Positions 41,628 to 51,289 of a DNA stretch of 52,822 nucleotides are shown here, piece by piece. The notes below the pieces were generated by a model. It saw only the letters and a list, made by a program, of their open reading frames with translations, did not search any database and was not told the origin of the DNA. The stretch covers positions 1 through 52,822 of the forward strand of contig JAQXCA010000091.1 of the NCBI GenBank assembly GCA_029252105.1, given 5' to 3'. Numbering within the stretch: the stretch's first letter is position 1; every line of letters begins with the position of its first letter. Source of the stretch: Flavobacteriaceae bacterium (GTDB lineage: Bacteria; Bacteroidota; Bacteroidia; Flavobacteriales; Flavobacteriaceae). The translations under genes were made by a program, and so were the position numbers.

Positions 41628-42524
41628 ATGAGAAATTTATTTTTAACGCTTTTTAGTATCGTCTTACTCGGAACTGTTTCTGCACATACAGATTCTAGTC
41701 ATTATAATAATGGTAATTCATTTGTATTTAATGAACAAGGCATTGAATTTGCTGTTTTTAAGGATGGTCAATTTGATTTTAATGTGCTTCGCTACCGTCA
41801 AGCTTCTGCTCGTTTTTCAAACCAAAGCGGTATAAATATAAGTTTCAATACAGGATACGATTATGGAGCATATATTCAATATGATTCATATGGAGCAGTA
41901 GTTCAAATTGAAAATACTCCAATATATTATGATTATTATGGTCGTATCAGTCGGGCAGGAAATGTACATGTAAATTATGACTATAGTGGTCGGGTCTCTT
42001 GGATTGGAGGGATGCACATAAGTTATGACCATTACAACAATGTGCGCAGAAATGGGTATGTGAATCGTCAGCACCGCTACTATACGCCTAGTGTATGGCA
42101 TCCTTATTATAGAGTACCAAATATTAAATTTTGTGTGCTATTTAATACGCCTTACAGAAGACATTATATTCCTGTTAGATACCACTATCAAAGTCCATAC
42201 AGAAACAATCGACGTCCCAGTGTATATAGAAATCAATCGACTCAAAATAGAGTTGCCAATCGTCGATCTACTCAAAGAGATCGTTACTCTGTAAACCAAG
42301 GCTCGAAAAGGTCTGTAAATAACACAACGCGCGCTGTAAACCGTAATACGACAAAAGCAACAAATAGATCAAATCGTCGTCTAACAACTACAAATTCAGG
42401 ATCACGCGTACAGACATCAAAGCAAGTAAAACGTACGAAGCCAGTCATAAAAAATTCTAGAGTTGTTGCACAAAGAACACCTAGAACACGTTCTAGTAAT
42501 TCTGTAACACATCGAAGAAAATAA
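41628..42524 (+). CDS. Exported Tyr/Arg-rich protein of unknown function
   Basis: A 298-residue exported protein (signal MRNLFLTLFSIVLLGTVSAH). Residues 30-150 contain short repeats built on YDYYGR/YDYSGR/YDHYNN, suggesting beta-hairpin repeats; residues 185-298 are extremely basic and low-complexity (NRRSTQRDR, KRSVNNTTRAV, RTPRTRSSN), with almost no acidic residues. Proteins of this layout occur in flavobacteria next to uvrA, without function. The basic tail may bind nucleic acid or polyanionic surface material; that is speculation. A hairpin terminator follows. Confidence 0.78.
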   Translation: MRNLFLTLFSIVLLGTVSAHTDSSHYNNGNSFVFNEQGIEFAVFKDGQFDFNVLRYRQASARFSNQSGINISFNTGYDYGAYIQYDSYGAVVQIENTPIYYDYYGRISRAGNVHVNYDYSGRVSWIGGMHISYDHYNNVRRNGYVNRQHRYYTPSVWHPYYRVPNIKFCVLFNTPYRRHYIPVRYHYQSPYRNNRRPSVYRNQSTQNRVANRRSTQRDRYSVNQGSKRSVNNTTRAVNRNTTKATNRSNRRLTTTNSGSRVQTSKQVKRTKPVIKNSRVVAQRTPRTRSSNSVTHRRK

Positions 42525-42544
42525 TAATTTAAGTTAGTTAGTAG

Positions 42545-42588
42545 AAAACTCCGTAGATGAATATCCCACTTCACTTCGGAGTTTTTTT
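42545..42588. terminator. Bidirectional terminator
   Basis: ACTCCG (42548-42553) pairs with CGGAGT (42577-42582); A-rich before, T tract 42582-42588 after. The 23-nt loop is large. It separates the basic-protein gene from the convergent glycosyltransferase gene, whose stop codon abuts it. Confidence 0.65.
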
Positions 42589-43873
42589 ATGTTGAACTTA
42601 AAAGTTTCTGTGCCAATTGTTGGGTTAATGTTTTGCGACTATACATGTCTAATCCTATTGAATCTACAAACAAACGCTTAGTTTTATAAGCTTCAAAATG
42701 TTGCGCTAGTTGTGCACGGAGAGGTGTAGCTTCATCATATCTAAAATAGGTTCCCGACCTTGTTTGGTTTATGATTTTCTCAATATCAGAAACCTCTGGT
42801 CCAATGGCAATTATTGGACGTTTAGAGGCCATATATTCAAATAATTTCCCTGGGATAATGTATTCCGTTTCTTTTGAATCTTCTTCAATTAGTAATAATA
42901 GCTGCGTTTTTTTCTGATACTCTAAAAGGGTGTTATGAGGGACATAGCCTCTATTACAAATGTAATTTTCCAATCCAAAACGTTTTAATGTGTCCATCAC
43001 CTCTGCGCTAATATTTCCAATTAAATTTAGCTGAAATGCTGTAGCAAAGGCTTCGGATTCTACTAATAATTCTGATAAAACGCGCCATAACACTGAAGGA
43101 TTTCGTCCTTCGTGTAAAGATCCAATATGCGATAATGTAAACTTAGAATCTAATGTACTATCGGAAGTAACTTCAAAATCAAACCCATTGGTGAGCACCT
43201 GTATTGGAGTGGTAGTTAATTCTAAAAATAGTGTTTTTGTTTTTAGACTAGTCACCACTAATTGATCTGCCGTTTGTAGCACAGCAGCTTCTAATTTTTT
43301 ATGTTTTTTTTGAGCAAATGAACTTAGCTTTAATTTCTTATGATAGCCTATTTGCGACCACGGATCTCTAAAATCAGCTACCCATTTTAGAGCATGTTTC
43401 TGTTTTAATTGTAATCCGATAAGGTGTAAACTATGAGGTGGCCCTGTGGTAATAATCGTATCAATTTGATGTGCAGTGATATAATCAGATAAAAACGAAA
43501 CCGAAGGACGCACCCATGAGACTCGTGCATCTGGAATGAAAAAATTCCCTCTAACAAAAAGAAGTAGTTTTTCTAAAACTGATTGTTTTTTAGTATTCGA
43601 AATAAGCCCTTTAGACAGGTTTTCAGTTTTGGATTTAGAGAACAATTGCGCCCATTTATAAGGTTCACTAATAGGTGTTTTTAGAACTGTTAAATCTGAA
43701 TTTATATCTTCCGATAACGACGGGTCTGTTATGGGATAATTAGGGTTTTCAGGACAATAGACAATGGGTTCTATGCGAAAATCGGGTAAATATTTGACAA
43801 ACTTCAACCAACGTTGAACACCAGGCCCACCGGCAGGCGGCCAATAGTACGTTATGACAAGTACCTTTTTCAC
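42587..43873 (-). CDS. Glycosyltransferase (GT-B fold, GT4-like)
   Basis: A 428-residue GT-B glycosyltransferase. N-terminal motif VLVITYYWPPAGGPGVQRWL is typical of flavobacterial GT4-like enzymes; the C-terminal nucleotide-sugar site shows LFEYMASKRPIIAIGPE with the retaining-enzyme E-x7-E-like pattern. Substrates cannot be deduced. Its start overlaps the YfhO gene stop by 4 nt, so the two are translationally coupled and probably work on the same envelope glycan or lipid-linked sugar. Confidence 0.9.
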   Translation of the reverse strand: MKKVLVITYYWPPAGGPGVQRWLKFVKYLPDFRIEPIVYCPENPNYPITDPSLSEDINSDLTVLKTPISEPYKWAQLFSKSKTENLSKGLISNTKKQSVLEKLLLFVRGNFFIPDARVSWVRPSVSFLSDYITAHQIDTIITTGPPHSLHLIGLQLKQKHALKWVADFRDPWSQIGYHKKLKLSSFAQKKHKKLEAAVLQTADQLVVTSLKTKTLFLELTTTPIQVLTNGFDFEVTSDSTLDSKFTLSHIGSLHEGRNPSVLWRVLSELLVESEAFATAFQLNLIGNISAEVMDTLKRFGLENYICNRGYVPHNTLLEYQKKTQLLLLIEEDSKETEYIIPGKLFEYMASKRPIIAIGPEVSDIEKIINQTRSGTYFRYDEATPLRAQLAQHFEAYKTKRLFVDSIGLDMYSRKTLTQQLAQKLLSST

Positions 43874-46278
43874 GATCGTTTTCTATAAATTAGAAGCCCT
43901 TGCCCAAGAATCAACAGTAGCAATAAAATAGTACTCCCTAAGGCAATATTAGAACCTACTCTTACAACTCTAGGATTAAACGTAAACTCTACTGTATGTG
44001 ATCCCTTTGGTATTTCTAAACCACGAAGCACATAATTAACATTATAATGTTCAACATCTTTACCATCAATAGTTACGTTCCAACCGTTTTTGTAATACAC
44101 TTCAGAAAATACAGCAAAGCCATCTTCGGCAGTTTTGGTTTTATATACAAGGTTATTGAGTTTATAATCTACTAGTTTGATGGTGGCAGTTGAATCTTTC
44201 ACAAAACGTTTGGCTTTCAGTTCTGAGGCATTGGCCGTCGCTGTTATTTTTGTATCGATTTTATCGAGAGCCAAAATTTCATCATTTGCAGATTCAAAGG
44301 TTTCAATGGCGTTTATAAACCAAGCATTACCGTTCGCTTTTTCATTTTCAAAAAACTGTAGCTTACCTTCTTTGTCTTGATAAATCACATATTTGGTGTT
44401 CAACATATTAAGAACTTCAAAATTAGTTTTATCAATATGGAAATCTTGTAGTTCTTTAAATCGTTGCAATTTAGCGGCATGATACCCTCCTACTGCGTTG
44501 TGAAAATAGGATGTTTTAGTTGAATTATCAGACATATCAAAAACTCTAAAATTCGTAGTGTCTTTTAATATTTCTTTGTTAATCACACTTGCTTGATACG
44601 GACGATCCACCTTAATGGCAGATACAAAATTATCATTATTCACATAGCGACGGTCTACGCCTACGAGATCAAAAACTAGGGCTATACCCAAAATAATAAT
44701 GGTGGTGTTTTGAGTTAATTTTTGTTTAAGGTAAGCGAAAATCAAACTGCCTACCGCTAAGACAAACAGCAAGGTTCGTAATGCATCCGCAGAGAAAATT
44801 TTGCGGCGATCCATTCGTAAAGCGTCTACAAAAGACGCTCCATAATACTGATTAAATTGGCCATCACTCATGCCTACAAAATCAAATAAACTGTTTTTGA
44901 AAATCAAAAATAGTAGTGTTAATCCGGCTACAATACCTAACGATTTTTTTAAGGCCTCAAGCTTAGTTGAAACGCTAATATCTTTATTAAATATTTGTGA
45001 CAATCCTAGGGTTGCTAAAATTGGAATACAGAGTTCTAAGATGACTTGTATGGAACTTACCGCTCTAAATTTATTATAAAGTGGAATATAATCTATAAAA
45101 AAGTCGGTTAGTAATGCTAAATTTTTTCCGTAGGACAACAGCAAAGACATCAACACGCCTGCAATCAACCACCATTTGAAGCGACCATGATATAAAAATA
45201 AGGCCAATACAAAAAGAAAAATCACCACGGCGCCTATGTAAGCAGGAGCTTCCACAATAGGTTGATCGCCCCAATACATAGGAGCTTGTTTGGATTCTTG
45301 TAGGGCTTGTAAAGGCGTTGCTCCCAAAGCTCTAAATGCTTTGTAGGTTTCAGAATCTTTACCAAGGTCTTCTCTGTTTCCACCACCCATAAATCGAGGA
45401 ATCAATAGATTAAACGTTTCTAATTTTCCATAACTGTATTGCGTAATGTAAGCTTTATCCAGTCCTGTAGTTTGTGCTTTGGTACTGCCATCAGAATTGA
45501 TGGTTAGCTCACTCTGTCCACGGGTACTTTCTTTGGCATATTCACTGGTGGCCATTAAACTGGTAGCATTCATCCCAAAGGCTAAAACAGCAGCTACTAA
45601 AAGTGTTGTTGATGCTTTAAAAAATGCTGGAAGTTCTTTTGTTTTAACAGCTTGAATAAGAAAAGATAACCATAAAATTATAATTAAAAACCCTAAGTAG
45701 TAGGTCATTTGTGGATGGTTGGTAACCAGTTCCAATCCGGAAGCTACAGCTGTTAATATAAATCCAAAAAAGTACCGCATTTGAAAAGTCAAAATAATAC
45801 CTGATACTACTAGCGGCATATAGGCAATAGCATGGGCTTTGGCGTTATGTCCAACGCCTAAAATAATAATCAAATAGGTGGAAAACCCAAATGCGAGGGC
45901 TCCCAAAACAGCGATTTTATACTCTATTTTTAAAACTAATAACAAGATGTAAAACCCCAATAAATATAAAAAGAGGTAATCCGCTGGACGGGGTAAAAAC
46001 CGAAGCGCTAAATCTAGTTGCTTAATATAGTTGTGAGGATATTTAGCCCCGAGCTGATACGTTGGCATGCCTCCAAAAGCACTGTTTGTCCAATAGGATT
46101 CTTGATTGTAAGTGTCTCTGAAATCGATTTGCTGTTTGGCCATCCCAGTGTATTGAACAATATCACTTTGAAGGATTTTTTGACCTTTCAAAACGGGATT
46201 AAAATATAGAATTGAAACAAGGATAAACCCAAAAATCACTAAAAAGTGTGTGCCAAATTGTTTTAAGCTAAGGTTCAT
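43870..46278 (-). CDS. YfhO family membrane protein
   Basis: An 802-residue protein with a dozen or more TM segments and a large C-terminal extracytoplasmic domain, as in YfhO/GT-C-type membrane enzymes. The first extracytoplasmic loop holds the acidic pair typical of GT-C enzymes near QSDIVQYTGMAKQQIDF. Gram-positive YfhO proteins glycosylate lipoteichoic acid; the role in Bacteroidota is undefined. It is the middle gene of a minus-strand set DUF4834-YfhO-glycosyltransferase, with gaps of 12 bp and a 4-nt overlap. Confidence 0.88.
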   Translation of the reverse strand: MNLSLKQFGTHFLVIFGFILVSILYFNPVLKGQKILQSDIVQYTGMAKQQIDFRDTYNQESYWTNSAFGGMPTYQLGAKYPHNYIKQLDLALRFLPRPADYLFLYLLGFYILLLVLKIEYKIAVLGALAFGFSTYLIIILGVGHNAKAHAIAYMPLVVSGIILTFQMRYFFGFILTAVASGLELVTNHPQMTYYLGFLIIILWLSFLIQAVKTKELPAFFKASTTLLVAAVLAFGMNATSLMATSEYAKESTRGQSELTINSDGSTKAQTTGLDKAYITQYSYGKLETFNLLIPRFMGGGNREDLGKDSETYKAFRALGATPLQALQESKQAPMYWGDQPIVEAPAYIGAVVIFLFVLALFLYHGRFKWWLIAGVLMSLLLSYGKNLALLTDFFIDYIPLYNKFRAVSSIQVILELCIPILATLGLSQIFNKDISVSTKLEALKKSLGIVAGLTLLFLIFKNSLFDFVGMSDGQFNQYYGASFVDALRMDRRKIFSADALRTLLFVLAVGSLIFAYLKQKLTQNTTIIILGIALVFDLVGVDRRYVNNDNFVSAIKVDRPYQASVINKEILKDTTNFRVFDMSDNSTKTSYFHNAVGGYHAAKLQRFKELQDFHIDKTNFEVLNMLNTKYVIYQDKEGKLQFFENEKANGNAWFINAIETFESANDEILALDKIDTKITATANASELKAKRFVKDSTATIKLVDYKLNNLVYKTKTAEDGFAVFSEVYYKNGWNVTIDGKDVEHYNVNYVLRGLEIPKGSHTVEFTFNPRVVRVGSNIALGSTILLLLLILGQGLLIYRKRS

Positions 46279-46290
46279 CGTATTTAATAT

Positions 46291-46557
46291 TTATTCAACG
46301 TCTTCATAGTCCACATACTCACCAACAGTGTTGTTTGAAGCTTTAGAGTTTGGCATTTTATCAATGCTTATCTCTCCTTCCTTTTGGGTCGGTTGTTTTG
46401 GAGCGGATTGATTTCTAAAATGGGCTTCTGCTTTTTTTGCAATAGACTTTACTATAAGAGGCGCAAATAAGCGCATCAAATACTTGATAATAGTATAGAC
46501 CAAGATAAAAATTAGGAGCGTTTTCAGCAATCCAATAATAGACGCAGTTTGTAACAT
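46291..46557 (-). CDS. DUF4834 family small membrane protein
   Basis: An 88-residue protein with one N-terminal hydrophobic segment (LLKTLLIFILVYTIIKYLMR) and a charged tail ending in the acidic EYVDYEDVE motif that I associate with DUF4834. First gene of the minus-strand group with YfhO and the glycosyltransferase. Function unknown. Confidence 0.8.
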   Translation of the reverse strand: MLQTASIIGLLKTLLIFILVYTIIKYLMRLFAPLIVKSIAKKAEAHFRNQSAPKQPTQKEGEISIDKMPNSKASNNTVGEYVDYEDVE

Positions 46558-46695
46558 CGATAGATTATTTTTTCAAAAATACAATTCTTATTTTTATTAC
46601 ATAAATTATTGTAAAAAATCATTCACTCTCAAGACAAAAGAGATCAAAAAATCAAGAAATCATTTCTTATTAATTAATAATATAAAAAAAATATG

Positions 46696-46703
46696 TAGGT
46701 TTG
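46696..46703 (+). promoter_or_regulatory. -7 element before the outer-membrane protein gene
   Basis: TAGGTTTG, an exact TAnnTTTG match, 16 bp before the ATG at 46720; the -33 box is not evident. Confidence 0.5.
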
Positions 46704-46719
46704 AGGAAAGTCTTTATAA

Positions 46720-47706
46720 ATGAAAAATCTATCTACCCCCCTTGCCTTTATAACTCTTTTGTGTATGTGTAACTTTACGCAAGCACAGTATACTGATGTC
46801 ATAAACTCCAATCGACCTGGAGCATCTCAAAGTGCGTTTTCTGTTGGAACCAAAGTCTTACAGTTTGAAGTTGGCCCTTATTTTATTAAAGAGAAAAGAA
46901 CTGTTTTTCCTAGCTATGAAGTTTCAGGGTTTGGAATTGATTTTGCTGCACATTATGGATTTTGGAAAGAAGCTTTAGAATTTAATATTCAAGGAACTTA
47001 TCAAAATGATACCCAAACATTTTCATCACTTACTGCTATTGAAAACAAGCGGTCGAATTTTAAAAACCTCAACGTTGGAGCGAAATATCTAGTGTACGAT
47101 CCTTATAAAAATAAAGACGACAAACCAAATTTGTATAGTTACCATGCCAATAGGGGCTTCAAATGGAGCAGTTTGATCCCTGCTGTTTCTGTGGCAGCTG
47201 GCGTAAATTATGATACTCCTGACAACCCATACACAGCTGCAACGGTTGAAGGACTTAGTTATAGAGGAGTCGTAATTACTCAGAATAATTTCAATGGTGG
47301 ATGGGTTTTTATTACAAATTTCATGTTAGACCGCATCGGAAGTGACCAAACTGATTTTCAATATATTCTTACTCTTACGCATTCATTTAATCCTAAATGG
47401 GTGGTTTTCGGAGAAACACAAGGCATAAAAAGTGATTTCTATGCTGATAATTTATTTCGACTAGGAGGTGGATATTTGATAAACAAAGACGTACAATTAG
47501 ATACTGCTATTACTTTAAATACTAAAAATACTCCGTCGGTTTTAAGTCTAAATTTTGGAGCGTCCTATAGATTGGATCGCCATAAGGACAAAGAACAGCC
47601 AAATAATGGCACCTCTGCAAAAGCACTAGATAAGCGAAATTCGAGTTCAAAGAAAAGCAGAAAGAAAAGCAGAAAGAAAAAGAATACTAATTTTGATGAT
47701 GATTAA
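46720..47706 (+). CDS. Outer-membrane beta-barrel protein (transporter-like)
   Basis: A 328-residue protein with signal peptide (MKNLSTPLAFITLLCMCNFT then QAQ) and alternating aromatic strands of a beta-barrel, starting with the INSNRPGASQSAFSVGTKVL motif shared by flavobacterial proteins annotated as putative transporters (phenol-degradation 'meta-pathway' family). The C-terminus after residue 285 is an unusual basic tail (SSKKSRKKSRKKK) ending in acidic DDD; the underlying DNA is a short tandem repeat of AGCAGAAAGAAA-like units near 47650-47690, which could vary in length. The GNAT-like gene follows after 6 bp. Confidence 0.8.
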   Translation: MKNLSTPLAFITLLCMCNFTQAQYTDVINSNRPGASQSAFSVGTKVLQFEVGPYFIKEKRTVFPSYEVSGFGIDFAAHYGFWKEALEFNIQGTYQNDTQTFSSLTAIENKRSNFKNLNVGAKYLVYDPYKNKDDKPNLYSYHANRGFKWSSLIPAVSVAAGVNYDTPDNPYTAATVEGLSYRGVVITQNNFNGGWVFITNFMLDRIGSDQTDFQYILTLTHSFNPKWVVFGETQGIKSDFYADNLFRLGGGYLINKDVQLDTAITLNTKNTPSVLSLNFGASYRLDRHKDKEQPNNGTSAKALDKRNSSSKKSRKKSRKKKNTNFDDD

Positions 47707-47712
47707 AGGACT

Positions 47713-48828
47713 ATGATAAGCATTCAAGAAGCACTTTCCAAAACAGAAGTTAAACAATTTGTTAAGTTTCCGTTTTCACTCTACAAAAACTCAAAATACT
47801 GGGTACCTCCAATTATCAATGAGGAAGCTAAGGTATTTAATAAAAATACCAATCCCGTTCTTCAAGATGCAGATGCTAGACTCTTTCTTGCTTACAAAGA
47901 TGGCGTGATTGTGGGACGTATTGCGGCCATAATTAATTGGTTGGAAGTCAAAGGTCAAGGGGTTCGTAAGATGCGATTTGGATGGATGGACATGATTGAT
48001 GACATTGAAGTCACCAAAGCATTAATAGATACCGTTAAATTTATTGGAAAGGCTCAAAACCTAGACTATATGGAAGGGCCTATTGGATTTTCTAACCTAG
48101 ATAAGGTTGGTGTTTTGACTTATGGATATGACGAAATTGGCACCATGGTGTCTTGGTATAATCATCCCTATTATGTAGAGCACTTAAATAAATTAAATTT
48201 TAATGTTGAAAAAGAATATCTAGAACATAAACATCAGTTTAGTGATATTCTAATTGCCGACTCTAAACGTCTCGAAAGCGTAATCAAAAAGCGTTACAAC
48301 TTACACGCATTAAGTTTTAATAAAACTAAAGACTTGATGCCGTATGCAGATAAAATGTTTGACTTATTTAATCAAAGTTATGCATCGCTATCGTCTTTTG
48401 TCAAAATCACTGATATTCAAAAAGATTTTTTAAAGAAAAAGTTTTTAAATTTTATTAACCCGGAGTACATTAAATTCGTTGTTGACGAGGCCGATGAACT
48501 GGTTGCCTTTGGCATTGTAATGCCTTCTTTTTCGGAAGCATTGCAAAAAACAAATGGTAAATTGTTTCCTTTTGGGATATATCACATTTTAAAAGCTAAG
48601 CAGTCAAAAAAATTGAATTTCTATTTAATAGGCGTTCACCCTGAATTCCAGAAAAAAGGTGTGCACTCCATTATTTTTAGCGAGTTTCATAGAACATTCG
48701 AAAAGAAAGGAATTTTAGAATGCCGTAGAACTCCTGAATTAGCAGACAATTTAGCAATTCAAAAATTATGGCGAGATTTTAATCCTGTACTCATCAAAAA
48801 ACGCTGTACATTTAGAAAAGAACTGTGA
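47713..48828 (+). CDS. GNAT-like N-acetyltransferase family protein
   Basis: A 371-residue soluble protein with an N-terminal region (VKFPFSLYKNSKYWVPPIIN, FLAYKDGVIVGRIAAIIN) and a C-terminal acyl-CoA-binding motif HPEFQKKGVHSIIFSEF, matching the RxxGxG/A loop of GNAT enzymes in position. Relatives are sometimes called GTP cyclohydrolase, for which I see no support. Substrate unknown. It begins 6 bp after the barrel-protein stop and ends 2 bp before the stop of the convergent alpha-oxoamine synthase gene. Confidence 0.75.
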   Translation: MISIQEALSKTEVKQFVKFPFSLYKNSKYWVPPIINEEAKVFNKNTNPVLQDADARLFLAYKDGVIVGRIAAIINWLEVKGQGVRKMRFGWMDMIDDIEVTKALIDTVKFIGKAQNLDYMEGPIGFSNLDKVGVLTYGYDEIGTMVSWYNHPYYVEHLNKLNFNVEKEYLEHKHQFSDILIADSKRLESVIKKRYNLHALSFNKTKDLMPYADKMFDLFNQSYASLSSFVKITDIQKDFLKKKFLNFINPEYIKFVVDEADELVAFGIVMPSFSEALQKTNGKLFPFGIYHILKAKQSKKLNFYLIGVHPEFQKKGVHSIIFSEFHRTFEKKGILECRRTPELADNLAIQKLWRDFNPVLIKKRCTFRKEL

Positions 48829-48830
48829 AA

Positions 48831-50093
48831 CTACTCACCCATTGCTGCAGCTACAGAGGCAGAAAGACGCTTATAAATTCCTTTTTCTAAGCGTTCTCGT
48901 ATCACAGAAAATGCTTTTAGTGTTTCATCGACATCTTCCAAAGTGTGCATAGATGTTGGAATCAATCTTAGTAAGATAAGACCTTTAGGAATCACTGGAT
49001 ATACAACGATTGAACAAAAAACGCCATAATTTTCACGAAGGTCTTTTACTAAGGCCATCGCTTCAGGAATACTTCCTTTTAAATACACTGGCGTTACACA
49101 ACTTTGAGTAGTTCCTAGATCGAAACCACGCTCACGTAAACCAGATTGTAAGGCATTTACAATTTTCCAAAGATTTTCTTTGAGTTCGGGCATGGTTCGA
49201 AGCATGTCTAAACGCTTTAAAGCCCCTTTTACCAATTGCATTTGCAAGGATTTTGCAAACATCTGTGATCGTAAATTATATTTTAAATAGTCTATAATTT
49301 CTTTGTCAGCGGCGATAAACGCACCTGTACTTGCCATTGACTTTGCAAATGTTGCAAAGTATACATCTATATCGTCTTGAACACCTTGTTCTTCTCCTGC
49401 ACCTGCTCCTGTTTTACCAAGAGTTCCAAAGCCGTGAGCATCATCTACTAAAAATCTGAAATTGAATTTTTCTTTAAGTGCCGCAATTTCTTTTAACTTT
49501 CCTTGTTCGCCACGCATTCCAAAAACACCTTCTGAAATTACCAAAATTCCGCCTCCTGTTTGTTCCGCCATTTTGGTAGCACGCTCCAAGTTTTTTTCTA
49601 AGCTTTCAATATCATTGTGTTTGTATGTAAAGCGTTTACCCATATGTAAACGAACACCGTCAATAATACAGGCATGAGAATCAACATCATATACGATTAT
49701 ATCATCTTTTGCTACCAAAGCGTCTATTGTTGACATGATTCCTTGGTAACCAAAATTTAAAAGGTAAGTAGATTCTTTACTAACAAATTCCGCTAATTCA
49801 TTTTGAAGTTGTTCATGAAGAGACGTATGTCCAGACATCATTCGCGCTCCCATTGGATAGGCAGAACCAAAGTCATTAGCAGCTTCAGCATCTACTTTTC
49901 TCACCTCAGGATGATTTGCGAGTCCTAAATAATCATTTATACTCCAAGTTATTACATCTTTGCCTTGAAATTTCATACGATTAGAAATCTGTCCTTCTAA
50001 TTTTGGAAATACAAAATAGCCTTCAGCTAAACTTGCCCATTTCCCTAATGGGCCTTTATCTTTATAGATTTTATCAAATAAATCTCTCGTCAT
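48831..50093 (-). CDS. Alpha-oxoamine synthase; candidate cysteate/serine fatty acyltransferase
   Basis: A 420-residue PLP enzyme of the alpha-oxoamine synthase family, which condenses an amino acid with an acyl-CoA with loss of CO2. Visible: substrate loop AYPMGARMMSGHTSLHEQLQ, ring-stacking histidine in VDSHACIIDG, VDDAHGFGTLG, and the PLP lysine Lys251 in FAKSMAST. In Bacteroidota enzymes of this type are either serine palmitoyltransferase (sphingolipids) or cysteate fatty acyltransferase (sulfonolipids). The neighbouring cysteine-synthase-like gene on the same strand, 101 bp upstream, favours the cysteate route, since cysteate can be made by such an enzyme. Glycine C-acetyltransferase is a less likely alternative. 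Confidence 0.88.
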   Translation of the reverse strand: MTRDLFDKIYKDKGPLGKWASLAEGYFVFPKLEGQISNRMKFQGKDVITWSINDYLGLANHPEVRKVDAEAANDFGSAYPMGARMMSGHTSLHEQLQNELAEFVSKESTYLLNFGYQGIMSTIDALVAKDDIIVYDVDSHACIIDGVRLHMGKRFTYKHNDIESLEKNLERATKMAEQTGGGILVISEGVFGMRGEQGKLKEIAALKEKFNFRFLVDDAHGFGTLGKTGAGAGEEQGVQDDIDVYFATFAKSMASTGAFIAADKEIIDYLKYNLRSQMFAKSLQMQLVKGALKRLDMLRTMPELKENLWKIVNALQSGLRERGFDLGTTQSCVTPVYLKGSIPEAMALVKDLRENYGVFCSIVVYPVIPKGLILLRLIPTSMHTLEDVDETLKAFSVIRERLEKGIYKRLSASVAAAMGE

Positions 50094-50194
50094 AATTCAG
50101 TGTTAGTTTGCATTACAAAATTATACAATAATATTATGAATACATAATATTTAAGACACTTATGAAAAAGTCTTGAATGTGATACAAAAATAAA

Positions 50195-51238
50195 TTATTT
50201 AATAAATTCGATGCTTTTGGCAGATGATTGATTTTGCGCATCAAAAAATCCTTGATCTTCCATCCATTGATCATTATAAATCTTACTCATATAGCGCGAG
50301 CCATGATCTGGAAAAACAAGAACTACTAAGTCTGTAGATTTAAATTCGTTCGTCTCTTGAAGTTGTTTAACGGCTTGTACAACGGCACCTGAAGTATACC
50401 CAACAAACATACCCTCTGTTTTAGATATTTCTCTAGCGGTATGTGCGCTGTCCTCGTCATTCACCTTTACAAATTTATCAATAAGATCGAAGTCTGTAGC
50501 GGAAGGAATTAAATTTTTACCAAGCCCTTCAATACGGTAAGGATAGATTTCATTAGGGTCTAACTCACGGGTTTCGTGGTATTTTTTTAGAACAGAGCCA
50601 TAAGCATCCACGCCTATTATTTTGATGTTTGGGTTTTGTTCTTTTAAATATTTTGCAGTTCCAGAAATTGTACCTCCAGTTCCACTACAGGCTACCAAAT
50701 GCGTGATTTTACCTTCGGTCTTGTTCCATATCTCTGGGCCAGTACTTTTATAATGCGCCTCCAAATTTAGGCTATTAAAATATTGATTAATATAAATAGA
50801 ACCTTCGGTTTCTTTGTGCAAGCGTTTGGCAACTTCATAATAGGATCTTGGATCATCAACACTGACGTTAGCAGGGCAAACATATACTTTTGCACCCATA
50901 CTTTTTAGCATATCGATCTTGTCTAATGAAGACTTAGAGCTCACCGCTAACACACATTTATACCCTTTGATAATACTGACCATAGCAATGCTAAACCCTG
51001 TATTACCAGAAGTTGTTTCAATGATGGTATCTCCAGGTTTGAGTATCCCTTTTCTTTCTGCTTCTTCAATGATATAAAGAGCAATACGGTCTTTAGAAGA
51101 ATGTCCAGGATTAAAAGAATCTAGCTTGGCAATATAGCTACCAGGAAACCCAGAAGTCACTACATTTAACTTTACTAGTGGAGTATCACCCACTAATTCC
51201 AATACATTATTAAATATTAATTTTTCTTTTTTTACCAA
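50195..51238 (-). CDS. PLP-dependent cysteine synthase family protein; candidate cysteate synthase
   Basis: A 347-residue fold-type II PLP enzyme of the cysteine synthase/cystathionine beta-synthase group. It shows the PLP lysine Lys49 in [13 protein letters not shown] (GSVKDR in most CysK), the substrate loop [13 protein letters not shown], and the phosphate-binding [14 protein letters not shown]. The HSS instead of GGSV before the lysine and the 30-residue C-terminal extension differ from housekeeping CysK. The enzyme lies upstream of the alpha-oxoamine synthase in the same direction, so a role in making cysteate (from phosphoserine and sulfite) for sulfonolipid synthesis is a reasonable hypothesis. 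O-acetylserine sulfhydrylase or cystathionine synthase remain possible. Confidence 0.85.
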   Translation of the reverse strand: MVKKEKLIFNNVLELVGDTPLVKLNVVTSGFPGSYIAKLDSFNPGHSSKDRIALYIIEEAERKGILKPGDTIIETTSGNTGFSIAMVSIIKGYKCVLAVSSKSSLDKIDMLKSMGAKVYVCPANVSVDDPRSYYEVAKRLHKETEGSIYINQYFNSLNLEAHYKSTGPEIWNKTEGKITHLVACSGTGGTISGTAKYLKEQNPNIKIIGVDAYGSVLKKYHETRELDPNEIYPYRIEGLGKNLIPSATDFDLIDKFVKVNDEDSAHTAREISKTEGMFVGYTSGAVVQAVKQLQETNEFKSTDLVVLVFPDHGSRYMSKIYNDQWMEDQGFFDAQNQSSAKSIEFIK

Positions 51239-51289
51239 ACCTAGTTTTCAAATTAAAGTCGTTTACAAAACTACAATTTTATTTCTAAT

